Positions 50,669 to 58,900 of a DNA stretch of 64,000 bases are shown here, one piece after another. Position numbers and translations under genes: made by a program. The notes beneath the pieces were generated by a model. That model saw only the letters and a list, made by a program, of their open reading frames with translations. It was not told the DNA's origin and searched no databases. Source of the stretch: Sphingomonas_O antarctica (GTDB lineage: Bacteria > Pseudomonadota > Alphaproteobacteria > Sphingomonadales > Sphingomonadaceae); the NCBI RefSeq assembly GCF_965137005.1, contig NZ_CBCRXM010000003.1:186001-250000 (forward strand), written 5' to 3'. Position 1 is the first letter of the stretch, and each line of letters begins with the position of its first letter.

Positions 50669-52090
50669 GTGAGCCTCGGCCCCCGCCTCGATATTCGCGC
50701 CACGCAATCGCTGGCGATGACGCCGCAGTTGCAGCAGGCGATCCACCTGCTGACGCTGACCAATGTCGAGCTCGCCGCGGCGGTGGCCGAGGAGATCGAG
50801 CGCAACCCGATGCTGATCGTCGACGACGGCGGGGGCGAGGCGGCGGCGCGCCACGACACGCAGGCCGAAAGCACCGAATCGCTGGTCGATCATGGCGACG
50901 CCGCCACCGACGCGCCGCTCGATCTCGGCTGGTCGGAGGAGACCGTCGATCACGCCTCGCGGCTCGACAGTCCCGCGGGCGACGATGGCTTCGATTTCGA
51001 CCAGCTGGCCTGTGCCGAAGGCAGCCTGTGCGACCATTTGGGCACGCAGGCGGGCGAGATCCTCGACGGCGTGGATTTGCTCATCGCGCGCCAGATCATC
51101 GATTGCATCGACGATGCGGGGTACCTGGCCGAGCCGCTGGGCGACATCGCCGCGCGGCTGAAGATTTCGACGCGCGAGGCGGACAAAGTGCTCGAAATCA
51201 TTCAGGGCTTCGACCCCGTCGGCGTCGGCGCACGAACCCTCGCCGAATGTCTCGAGCTGCAGGCCAAAGCGGCGGACCGTTACGACCCGTGCATGGCGAC
51301 GCTGATCGCCAATCTCGATTTGCTCGCCGCCGGGCGGATCGCGCAGCTGCAGCGGCTGTGCAACGCCGATGACGAGGACATGGCCGACATGATCCGCGAG
51401 CTGCGCGGGTACGATCCCAAGCCGGGGCTGCGGTTCGGCACGACGCGGACCGAGACGGTTGAGCCCGACCTGTTCGTCGTCGAGCGCGGCGGGAAGTTCA
51501 CGATCGAGATCAATCAGGCGACGCTGCCGACGATCACGCTCGACCAGCGTTACGGCAAGGGATTGCCCGATAACGCCAAGACCAAGGCGTGGCTCAGTGA
51601 ATGCGCCACGGGGGCGCGCTGGCTGCTCGGCGCGCTGGAGCAGCGACGTAAGACCCTGCTCGCGGTGGCGGGCGAAGTGGTGAAGCACCAGCAGGATTTC
51701 TTTCGCCACGGCGTCGCGTCGCTGCGCCCGCTGACGATGACGCGGGTCGCGGAGGTCGTCGAAATGCACGAATCGACCGTCAGCCGGGCGGCATCGGGCA
51801 AGTATCTCGGGACGCCGCTGGGGACGTTCGAGCTGCGCTATTTCTTCGTTTCGGGCGTCGCGACGGACGATGGTGAAGCGGCATCGGCGACGGCGGTAAA
51901 GGCGGCGATCAAGGTGTTAATTGCCGCTGAGAAGCCCAATGCGATCCTAAGTGACGATACGTTGGTCGACCTGCTCAAGGCCCAGGGCTTCGACCTCGCC
52001 CGGCGGACGGTCGCCAAATATCGCGAGGCGATCGGGCTCGGTTCGAGCATCCAGCGGCGGCGGGCGGCGGCGATTGCCGGGAACGGTTAG
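50669..52090 (+). CDS. rpoN: RNA polymerase sigma-54 factor
   Basis: Sigma-54 directs transcription from -24/-12 promoters with AAA+ activators. The 473-residue protein has region I (LDIRATQSLAMTPQLQQAI, glutamine-rich), an acidic region II with many Asp/Glu, a core-binding domain, and the C-terminal RpoN box ARRTVAKYRE at 444-453, which contacts -24. Starts at GTG 50669. In many proteobacteria hpf and ptsN come next; here the next gene is a convergent threonine synthase sharing four bases with the stop. Confidence 0.96.
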   Translation: MSLGPRLDIRATQSLAMTPQLQQAIHLLTLTNVELAAAVAEEIERNPMLIVDDGGGEAAARHDTQAESTESLVDHGDAATDAPLDLGWSEETVDHASRLDSPAGDDGFDFDQLACAEGSLCDHLGTQAGEILDGVDLLIARQIIDCIDDAGYLAEPLGDIAARLKISTREADKVLEIIQGFDPVGVGARTLAECLELQAKAADRYDPCMATLIANLDLLAAGRIAQLQRLCNADDEDMADMIRELRGYDPKPGLRFGTTRTETVEPDLFVVERGGKFTIEINQATLPTITLDQRYGKGLPDNAKTKAWLSECATGARWLLGALEQRRKTLLAVAGEVVKHQQDFFRHGVASLRPLTMTRVAEVVEMHESTVSRAASGKYLGTPLGTFELRYFFVSGVATDDGEAASATAVKAAIKVLIAAEKPNAILSDDTLVDLLKAQGFDLARRTVAKYREAIGLGSSIQRRRAAAIAGNG

Positions 52091-53337
52091 GCCGCGGCGA
52101 TCGCCGCCCAATCAGCCGGCTGGTGCCGGTCGAGCCAGGCGTCGGCAGCGGGCATCGGGTATTTCAGCCCGGTGGCGCAATTGAACAGCACGCAGCGATC
52201 CTGCCTCCCGACCAAGCCCTGATCGACCGCTTGCTCCCAAGCCACGGCGGTGGCGGCACCTTCGGGGCAGAGGAGCAGGCCATCCTCGGCGGCGATGCGG
52301 TCGCGCGCGGCGATGATGTCGGCATCGTCCACCGCCATCGCCAAGCCGCCGCTGTCGCGCACCGCGTCCAGGATCAGGAAATCGCCGATCGCGGCGGGGA
52401 CGCGGATGCCCGCGGCCACCGTGTGCGCGTCTTCCCATTTGGCGGCGTGGCGTTCGCCGGCTTCCCAGGCGCGAACGATGGGCGCGCAGCCCGATGCCTG
52501 CACCGCGATCATGCGCGGGCGTTCGGAGCCGATGAAGCCGAGCGCTTCGAGTTCGGTAAAGGCTTTCCACATGCCGATCAGTCCGGTGCCGCCGCCAGTT
52601 GGGTAGAAAATCGCGTCGGGCACCTGCCAGTCGAGCTGTTCGAGCAGTTCGAGGCCCATCGTTTTCTTGCCTTCGATCCGGTACGGCTCCTTGAGCGTCG
52701 AGAGGTCGAACCAGCCCATCGGCTCCTTGCCCGCGCCGACGATGGCGCCGCAATCGCCGATCAGCCCGTTAACGCGCCACACCTTCGCACCCTGCAACGC
52801 GATTTCGCGGACATTCACTTCGGGCGTGTCGTCGGGGCAGAACACGAACGCCTCGATCCCGGCGGCCGCGCAATAGGCCGCGAGCGCCGCGCCGGCATTG
52901 CCGTTGGTCGGCATGGCGATGCGCGTGATGCCCAGCGCCTTGGCCATACTCACCGCCATGACCAGCCCGCGCGCCTTGAAACTGCCGGTCGGCAGACGGC
53001 CTTCGTCCTTGGCTATGGGGGCTGCGGCGCCATGCCGCGCGCCCAGCCGGGGTAGCGGGATCAGCGGCGTTTCCGCCCCACCCAGGCTGACGATATTCGC
53101 CGCATCGCGCACCGGCAGCAATTCACGCCAGCGCCACAGGTCGCGCGGACGATCGGCGAGGATATCCTTGGTCAGCGCGCCGCGTACGCCATCGAGATCG
53201 TAGCGCACCAGCAGCGGTTTTCCCGCGCGGCTGAGCCCGTGGATCTGGTCGGCCTGGTAGGCCTCGCCGGTCTCCGAACATTCGAGATGCGTGACGAAGC
53301 TCGGGCGGGCGGCGGTCAGATTGTCATCATAGTGCAT
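52087..53337 (-). CDS. thrC: Threonine synthase
   Basis: PLP enzyme converting phosphohomoserine to threonine. The 416 residues have an N-terminal rubredoxin-like segment without an obvious zinc site (THLECSETGEAYQADQ) and the fold-type II core: PLP lysine K121 in LPTGSFKARG, TNGNAGAALAAYCAAAGI, phosphate loop GGGTGLIGMWKAF. It is close to the plant-like/archaeal type. Convergent with rpoN by four overlapping bases; upstream of ppc in opposite orientation. Family certain; another subgroup (dehydratase) less likely. Confidence 0.9.
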   Translation of the reverse strand: MHYDDNLTAARPSFVTHLECSETGEAYQADQIHGLSRAGKPLLVRYDLDGVRGALTKDILADRPRDLWRWRELLPVRDAANIVSLGGAETPLIPLPRLGARHGAAAPIAKDEGRLPTGSFKARGLVMAVSMAKALGITRIAMPTNGNAGAALAAYCAAAGIEAFVFCPDDTPEVNVREIALQGAKVWRVNGLIGDCGAIVGAGKEPMGWFDLSTLKEPYRIEGKKTMGLELLEQLDWQVPDAIFYPTGGGTGLIGMWKAFTELEALGFIGSERPRMIAVQASGCAPIVRAWEAGERHAAKWEDAHTVAAGIRVPAAIGDFLILDAVRDSGGLAMAVDDADIIAARDRIAAEDGLLLCPEGAATAVAWEQAVDQGLVGRQDRCVLFNCATGLKYPMPAADAWLDRHQPADWAAIAAA

Positions 53338-53381
53338 CGCAGCACTCTAGGCGGACGGCCTGCGAGCCGCCACACTCATCC

Positions 53382-56018
53382 ATGATGCAGCCCGAATCGA
53401 AAAACCTCTCGCAAAATCCGGACATCCGCTTTCTCGGCGCGTTGCTGGGCGAGGTGATCCGGGATCAGGGCGGCGAGGCGCTGTACCGGCGCACCGAATA
53501 TATTCGCAGCGCGGCGGTGGACCGCGCGCGCGGCGTGGAGGGGACGGACACCGGGCTTGACGCGCTCGACCTCGACAGCACGCTCGCCTTCACGCGCGGG
53601 TTCATGCTGTTTTCGATGCTCGCCAATCTGGCGGAGGATCGCGCGGGCGGGACCAACGACAATGCGATCGGCGTGGCCGACGCGCTGGCGCGGCTGGAGC
53701 AAGGCGGCATCGGGCGGGACAAGGTCGCGGAGACGCTGAGCCGCGCCTTGATCATGCCGGTGCTGACCGCACATCCGACCGAAGTGCGGCGCAAGTCCAT
53801 GATCGACCATCGCAACCGCATCGCCGATTTGATGCTGTTGCGCGATGCGGGGACGCAGGAGACTCCGGAGGGCGAGCCGGTGACCGAGGCGATCGCCCGG
53901 CAGATCGCCTTGCTGTGGCTGACGCGCTCGCTCAGGCGCGAGCGGCTGTACGTCGCCGATGAGGTCGATACGGCCATTGCCTGGTTGCGCGACGTGTTCC
54001 TGCCCGTGCTGCCCGCGCTGTACGTGCACTGGGACCGCGCTTTGGGACAGCGGGTCGCGCCGTTTTTGCGCGTCGGCAGCTGGATCGGCGGGGATCGCGA
54101 CGGCAATCCCAACGTCGTCGCGGAGTCGCTCGGCATGGCGCTGGGCCGCGCGAGCGAAGCAGTGCTCGGCCATTATCTGGCCGAGGTCGATGCACTCGGC
54201 GCGCAGCTCTCGGTGTCGAGCGAATTGGCGGCGGTCGGCGCGGATGTGCAGGCGCTGGCGGAGGCGAGCGGCGACAATGCGCCCAGCCGCACCGACGAGC
54301 CGTATCGCCGCGCCATCGCCGGGATTTACGCGCGGCTGTGCGCGACGTTCGTCACGCTGACGGGCAAGCCGTGTCCCAAGCCGTCGCGGCTGGTCGCCGA
54401 GCCCTACGCCAAACCCGAAGCGTTGCGCGCCGATTTGGTCGTGCTGGCGCGTGGGATTTCGAGGCAGGCGAAGGCCTTGCGGACCGAGGGCGCGCTGGCG
54501 CGGCTGATCCGCGCGGTCGAGCTGTTCGGCTTTCACCTCGCCAGCCTCGATTTGCGCCAGAACAGCGATGTCCATGAGCGGACGGTGGCCGAACTGCTGG
54601 CGGTTGCGGGGGTCGAAGCGGATTATCTGAGCCTCGACGAAGCGGGGCGAACCAAGCGGCTACGCGAAGTGCTGGCCAGCCCCCGTCCGGCGATGCTGCC
54701 GCGCCATGGTTATTCCGAGGAAACCGCCGGCGAACTGGCGATTTTCGCCGCTGCAGCGACGGCGCGGACCCAATATGGCGAGCGCGCGATCGAGCGGGCG
54801 ATCATTTCCAAGGCGGCGAGCGTTTCAGACCTGCTTGAACTGACGCTGCTGCTGCGCGAGGCGGGGCTCGACGCCGTCACGCCCGTGCCCCTGTTCGAGA
54901 CGATCGGCGATCTGGACGCGGCGCCGAATATCATGACCGAGTGGCTGGGGCTGTCCGAAGTGGCCGAGGCCGCCAAAGCGCGCGGGCATCAGGAGGTGAT
55001 GCTCGGCTATTCGGATTCGAACAAGGACGGCGGCTACCTCACCTCGACCTGGCGGCTGTATGGCGCGAGCCTCGATCTGGCGGCGGTGTTCGCGGACGCG
55101 GGCATCGCGATGCAGCTGTTCCACGGACGAGGCGGCGCGGTCGGGCGCGGCGGCGGATCGAGTTTTGCCGCCATTCTTGCGCAGCCGCCGGGCACCGTCG
55201 GCGGCCGCATCCGCATCACCGAACAGGGAGAGGTGATCGCCGCGAAATACGGATCGGCGGAGGCGGCGCGGACCAATTTGGAGGCGATGGCGGCGGCAAC
55301 GTTGCTTGCCACGCTCGAGCCGCCTGCCCTGCACGCGAAAGATGGGGCGCGCTTTGCCGGGGCGATGGACACGATCAGCGCGGCGGCGTTCAAGGCGTAT
55401 CGCGGGCTGGTCTACGACACGCCCAATTTCCGCCAGTTCTTCCGCACGATGACCCCGGTCGCGGAAATCGCGACGCTGAAGATCGGTTCGCGCCCGGCCA
55501 GCCGCACCAAATCGGACGCGATCGAGGATTTGCGCGCAATTCCGTGGGTGTTCAGCTGGGCACAGGCGCGGGTGATGCTGCCGGGCTGGTATGGTGTCGG
55601 GACAGCGCTGGCGGGGTTCGAAGACCGCGCGTTGCTGAAGGAGATGGCCGATTGGCCGTTCCTTGCCGCCATACTCGCCAATATGGAACAGGTGCTGGCC
55701 AAATCCGATATGGGCATTGCCGCGCGCTACGCCGCACTGGCGGGCGACGACGGTGCGCCAATCTTCGCGCGCATCCGCGAAGGGTGGGAGCGGACGCGCG
55801 ACCAGTTGCTCGAGGTGACGGGGCAGTCGCGGCTGCTCGAACACAACCCCGCGCTCGACGCCTCGATCCGCTTGCGTTTGCCTTATATCGAGCCGCTCAA
55901 CCTGTTGCAGATCGAGTTGCTCAAACGCCATCGGTCCGGCGAGACCGATCCGCGCATTGCGGAGGGGATCCAGCTGTCGATCAATGCCATCGCTACCGCG
56001 CTGAGGAACAGCGGATGA
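53382..56018 (+). CDS. ppc: Phosphoenolpyruvate carboxylase
   Basis: Fixes bicarbonate on PEP to give oxaloacetate, which feeds the TCA cycle and aspartate-family amino acids. The 878 residues match the bacterial enzyme. Catalytic H131 lies in VLTAHPTEVRRKS; VGSWIGGDRDGNPNV, VMLGYSDSNKDGGYLTS and the glycine loop FHGRGGAVGRGGG are all diagnostic, and the enzyme ends with the usual RNSG. No signal peptide. Divergent from the threonine synthase gene (44 bases between). Confidence 0.97.
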   Translation: MMQPESKNLSQNPDIRFLGALLGEVIRDQGGEALYRRTEYIRSAAVDRARGVEGTDTGLDALDLDSTLAFTRGFMLFSMLANLAEDRAGGTNDNAIGVADALARLEQGGIGRDKVAETLSRALIMPVLTAHPTEVRRKSMIDHRNRIADLMLLRDAGTQETPEGEPVTEAIARQIALLWLTRSLRRERLYVADEVDTAIAWLRDVFLPVLPALYVHWDRALGQRVAPFLRVGSWIGGDRDGNPNVVAESLGMALGRASEAVLGHYLAEVDALGAQLSVSSELAAVGADVQALAEASGDNAPSRTDEPYRRAIAGIYARLCATFVTLTGKPCPKPSRLVAEPYAKPEALRADLVVLARGISRQAKALRTEGALARLIRAVELFGFHLASLDLRQNSDVHERTVAELLAVAGVEADYLSLDEAGRTKRLREVLASPRPAMLPRHGYSEETAGELAIFAAAATARTQYGERAIERAIISKAASVSDLLELTLLLREAGLDAVTPVPLFETIGDLDAAPNIMTEWLGLSEVAEAAKARGHQEVMLGYSDSNKDGGYLTSTWRLYGASLDLAAVFADAGIAMQLFHGRGGAVGRGGGSSFAAILAQPPGTVGGRIRITEQGEVIAAKYGSAEAARTNLEAMAAATLLATLEPPALHAKDGARFAGAMDTISAAAFKAYRGLVYDTPNFRQFFRTMTPVAEIATLKIGSRPASRTKSDAIEDLRAIPWVFSWAQARVMLPGWYGVGTALAGFEDRALLKEMADWPFLAAILANMEQVLAKSDMGIAARYAALAGDDGAPIFARIREGWERTRDQLLEVTGQSRLLEHNPALDASIRLRLPYIEPLNLLQIELLKRHRSGETDPRIAEGIQLSINAIATALRNSG

Positions 56019-56062
56019 GGCGCGATTGCACCCGTTTCGCTGCGCCGTCCGTTCACCGCGCG

Positions 56063-56566
56063 ATGAAACTCCCGCTCCCTCTCGCTTTCACGCTGGCGCT
56101 GGCCGCGTGCGGCATGACCCCGCCCGCGGCGCATGCTTCGCCGGTGTTCGACCCGTTCAAATTCTTTCTCGGCCGGTCGCATGGCGACGCACAGCTCAAG
56201 ATCATCACCAAAGATTACAAGTCGGTCAGCGTCGACAGTGTCGGGCGGGTCGATGGCGATACGCTGGTGATCGACCAGCATATTTCAGTGCGCGGCGAGA
56301 GTTCGAAGGACCGTCAATGGCGGCTGCGGCGCGACGGTCCGGGGAAATATAGCGGCACGTTGACCGAAGCGACCGGCCCGGTGACGGCAGAGGTCGAGGG
56401 CGACCGGCTGCACATTCGCTATCCGTCAAAGGATGGGGCGGTCGAGCAATGGCTGAGCCTCGCGCCCGACACGACCTATGCCGACAACCGCCTGACCGTG
56501 AAGAAGCTGGGCATCGTCGTCGCGACCTTGGAGGAAACGATCACCAGGCGCGGGGGTCCAATGTAA
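56063..56566 (+). CDS. DUF3833-like lipoprotein
   Basis: A 167-residue predicted lipoprotein: signal peptide with lipobox LALAAC (Cys16), then a lipocalin-like beta domain. The pattern FDPFKFFLGRSHGDAQLKII, TLVIDQHISVRGESSKDRQWRLRRDG and KYSGTLTEATGPVTAEVEG fits the DUF3833 family of envelope lipoproteins. It follows ppc by 45 bases. Its 3' end overlaps the convergent hypothetical gene by 26 bases. Start chosen at the ATG beginning the leader. Function of DUF3833 unknown. Confidence 0.78.
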   Translation: MKLPLPLAFTLALAACGMTPPAAHASPVFDPFKFFLGRSHGDAQLKIITKDYKSVSVDSVGRVDGDTLVIDQHISVRGESSKDRQWRLRRDGPGKYSGTLTEATGPVTAEVEGDRLHIRYPSKDGAVEQWLSLAPDTTYADNRLTVKKLGIVVATLEETITRRGGPM

Positions 56567-56906
56567 TCCGCGTGTCGTCGTCGATCGCGGCAAAGCCGTG
56601 CGTCGCGATGACATCGTTCGATTCGCGGGCGCGGCGCCCTTCGCCAAGCGACCAGGTGATGTGATACGTCCCGCCGGTCGGACGCGCGCTGCTTCCCGCA
56701 ACTTCCACGACCATTGCCTGACAACCCGACCCGTCATCGGCGCAGCCAATGATCCGGGCATGCGCCGGCGGCGGCAATTCGGGGGTGCCCGCGCCGTGAT
56801 CGGATTGCAGCGTCACGTGATCCGCCACGACATTGTCGTAAGCCGGGGGAAATTTCGCGAGCAGCACCTCGCGCTCCTCCGGATGCAGTTTCCAGCCGAT
56901 CGTCAT
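56541..56906 (-). CDS. Conserved-looking hypothetical protein
   Basis: A 121-residue soluble protein (MTIGWKLHPEEREVLLAKFPPAY at the start; HARIIGCADDGSGCQAMVVEV in the middle; THGFAAIDDDTRITLDPRAW at the end). No family recognised. The cysteine pair and mixed polar sequence suggest a small alpha/beta domain. The ATG at 56904-56906 is chosen as the likely start; the open frame continues 44 codons further upstream without similarity to anything I know. Convergent overlap of 26 bases with the DUF3833-like gene. Confidence 0.6.
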   Translation of the reverse strand: MTIGWKLHPEEREVLLAKFPPAYDNVVADHVTLQSDHGAGTPELPPPAHARIIGCADDGSGCQAMVVEVAGSSARPTGGTYHITWSLGEGRRARESNDVIATHGFAAIDDDTRITLDPRAW

Positions 56907-57061
56907 AAGCGATGCAACGCGGCGGTGCGGCGGTTCGTAGCGGGTGAATGGATCATGCGCCCCCTCCTGCCGCCCGAAGCCGGGGCTGTCGAGACGCTGG
57001 CGATGCCATGATCGGAATTGCCTTGCGCCGGAACGCATGACATCCTCGTGGCGGGGGATAT

Positions 57062-57793
57062 ATGCGCTTCAAAGGACCAGCCGGTTCCGGACCGGATCGT
57101 GACAGGAAATCGTCGCTCGAGCCGCTGACCGAATGGCGCACGCCCGTCACAGGCAGACGGGCACTGGCCGAGCCTTCGCCCCGTCGTATCAGATTGTGGA
57201 TCGGTGGTGCAGTGGCGCTGTTGCTCGTCATCGTCGTCGCGGTCGTGATCTTCAACGAACCCGATGTTGCCGATGTGATTGCCGCAACCCCGGTTGCCGA
57301 GCGCGAGGCACCCAAGCCGAAACAGCGCAGTTCCGAATTCATGACCTATGCGCCGGTCAATTTGCCGAGCGGCCTGCCGATCGATCGCGGTTCGATCCTC
57401 AATTACGATCTGGCGACATGGCTCGCTACGGGGCCGACCAGCCCGCGCACGTTCATGTTCGACCGACTTGGCTTCGATCCCAGTTCGGCGGCGATCCGCG
57501 ACGAGGACCGCCCGTTCCTGCAAGTCCTGTCACAAATCCTGACCGCCTATCCGCAAGCGCGCGTCACCATCACCGCCAATGGTCCGGGCAGCCTGGCGGA
57601 GGAACGCAGCGTGTCGATCCGCGACGCCTTGCTGGCGCTGGCGGCCGACCCGAACCAGCTCAATATCCGCGCCGGAGACGGCAGTGAGGGCGCCCCCGGC
57701 TGGAAGTGCGCGTTGAAATGGGTGTGGCATCGGACCTCGACGCTTGACGCAGGGCGCTCTCCGGCACATCCACCGTCACAGCGCATCCCCTAA
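57062..57793 (+). CDS. Membrane-anchored OmpA-like domain protein
   Basis: A 243-residue protein with a cytoplasmic N-terminus (about 44 residues), one transmembrane helix (about 44-63, LWIGGAVALLLVIVVAVVIF) and a periplasmic part. The region TFMFDRLGFDPSSAAIRDED...LSQILTAYPQARVTITANG resembles an OmpA C-terminal-type domain (strand, then helix with conserved pattern), but the canonical peptidoglycan-binding Asp and Arg are not obvious. The last 35 residues (EGAPGWKCALKWVWHRTST onward) look unlike this fold and could reflect a frameshift or a natural tail. Function unknown. Confidence 0.65.
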   Translation: MRFKGPAGSGPDRDRKSSLEPLTEWRTPVTGRRALAEPSPRRIRLWIGGAVALLLVIVVAVVIFNEPDVADVIAATPVAEREAPKPKQRSSEFMTYAPVNLPSGLPIDRGSILNYDLATWLATGPTSPRTFMFDRLGFDPSSAAIRDEDRPFLQVLSQILTAYPQARVTITANGPGSLAEERSVSIRDALLALAADPNQLNIRAGDGSEGAPGWKCALKWVWHRTSTLDAGRSPAHPPSQRIP

Positions 57794-57826
57794 GGGTGCC
57801 GAACAGAGACTAGCAGGGAGGATTTG

Positions 57827-58090
57827 ATGGCCACGACCCCGACGAAAAAGCCGAACGCGCTGCAACAGCCGATGACCCCGTCGCCCGAGCTGGAAGCGGT
57901 GATCGGCAAGGGCCAGATCACGCGCGGCCAGATGGTCAGCAAGGTGTGGGAATATATCAAGAAGAACAATCTTCAGAACCCCGCCAACAAGCGCGAGATT
58001 CTGGCCGACGCGAACCTGAAAAAGGTCTTCGGTGTCGACAAATGCTCGATGTTCGAAATGAACAAGTATCTGTCGAAGCACGTCAAGTAA
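57827..58090 (+). CDS. Standalone SWIB/MDM2 domain protein
   Basis: An 87-residue protein made up mostly of one SWIB domain (PMTPSPELEAVIGKGQITRGQMVSKVWEYI, then NPANKREILADANLKKVFG and MFEMNKYLSKHVK). SWIB domains occur in eukaryotic chromatin remodellers and as small proteins in some bacteria, including Chlamydia and alphaproteobacteria, where they are thought to affect DNA condensation. The start ATG at 57827 has a strong AGGGAGGA site. It precedes a tiny membrane protein on the opposite strand. DNA-related role is inferred from the family. Confidence 0.92.
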   Translation: MATTPTKKPNALQQPMTPSPELEAVIGKGQITRGQMVSKVWEYIKKNNLQNPANKREILADANLKKVFGVDKCSMFEMNKYLSKHVK

Positions 58091-58105
58091 GCCCGGCGGG
58101 CGCGC

Positions 58106-58264
58106 TCAGTTCGAATTACCGAGCGCGCCCCCGACACTGGCCGCGGAATTTGTCGCGCTGCTCGCGCTGTCCGCCATATCTGCCGCCTGCCAGCAGACGA
58201 ACGCCGCGAATGCGAGCGCCCACCAGCGGTTGGCAAAGATACGCTTTCCGGTGAACGGCCACAT
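58106..58264 (-). CDS. Small membrane protein, 52 residues
   Basis: A reading frame that a 60-residue cut-off would miss: MWPFTGKRIFANRWWALAFA at the start, a single hydrophobic helix (about 14-26), then a polar tail rich in serine and alanine (MADSASSATNSAASVGG). The W-rich basic start followed by a membrane helix suggests an inner-membrane small protein. It is convergent with the SWIB gene, 15 bases apart, and 42 bases upstream of the peroxiredoxin on the same strand side. No SD as strong as for neighbours. Existence is moderately well supported. Confidence 0.55.
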   Translation of the reverse strand: MWPFTGKRIFANRWWALAFAAFVCWQAADMADSASSATNSAASVGGALGNSN

Positions 58265-58311
58265 GCGGCGACCGTAACCGCCTGCCGCTAAACAACGGTT
58301 AGCGGATGAGG

Positions 58312-58830
58312 TTACCGTTTCAGCGCCTTCACCGCCGCCAGCGTGTTGGTGATATGCGCCTCGGGCGCCTTGTCCGAATAGACGTAGGCGATCCGCCCGT
58401 TGCGGCCGATGACATATGACGTGCGGTTCGACCGTGTCGACAGTTGCGGCAACGTCACGTCATAGCCCTTGATGATGTCCGGCGTCGCCGACGCCACCGC
58501 GAATTTGTTGCGGCACTCCTCGACCGAAAATTTGGCGAGCTTGTCGATGCTGTCACCCGCCATGCCGATGACGGTCGCGCCGGCCTTGACGAAATCGTCG
58601 GTCGCTTCGGCGAATTCATGCGCTTCGATGGTACAGCCCGGCGTGAACGCGGCGGGGAAGAAATACAGCACGACGGGTCCGCGCTTGAGCGCGTCGCTGA
58701 GTTTGAGCGGCGCGGTCTTGCCCGCCTTGGCGCTCATCGTCTGAAAATCGGGGGCCTTGGCCCCGACGGGGAGCGACGCGATGGCGGGCATTGCGATCAA
58801 TGCGGCGAAAGTGGCGAGTGCGGCCTTCAT
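58312..58830 (-). CDS. Exported peroxiredoxin (AhpC/TSA, Bcp-like)
   Basis: A 172-residue thioredoxin-fold peroxidase with a signal peptide (MKAALATFAALIAMPAIASL). The peroxidatic cysteine is in LYFFPAAFTPGCTIEAHEFAE, as in BCP/PrxQ; a second cysteine in VEECRNKF may be the resolving residue. It reduces peroxides, here probably in the periplasm, which is unusual for this class but not unique. Sole gene between the small membrane protein and the divergent helicase. Confidence 0.92.
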   Translation of the reverse strand: MKAALATFAALIAMPAIASLPVGAKAPDFQTMSAKAGKTAPLKLSDALKRGPVVLYFFPAAFTPGCTIEAHEFAEATDDFVKAGATVIGMAGDSIDKLAKFSVEECRNKFAVASATPDIIKGYDVTLPQLSTRSNRTSYVIGRNGRIAYVYSDKAPEAHITNTLAAVKALKR

Positions 58831-58900
58831 GGGAAATCCTCCAGATATTGCCGCAACCTAGAACTTGCGCGAAAGCGTTCAAGCCACGACATTCGGGGGC

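Noticed and set aside
49850..51769. A 639-codon frame antisense to lptB and rpoN
   Set aside because: Shadow of two well-identified genes; no motif, unusual amino-acid composition.
56906..57038. N-terminal extension of the hypothetical protein at 56541-56906
   Set aside because: The extra 44 residues are arginine-rich and lack a binding site; the internal ATG gives a more protein-like start.
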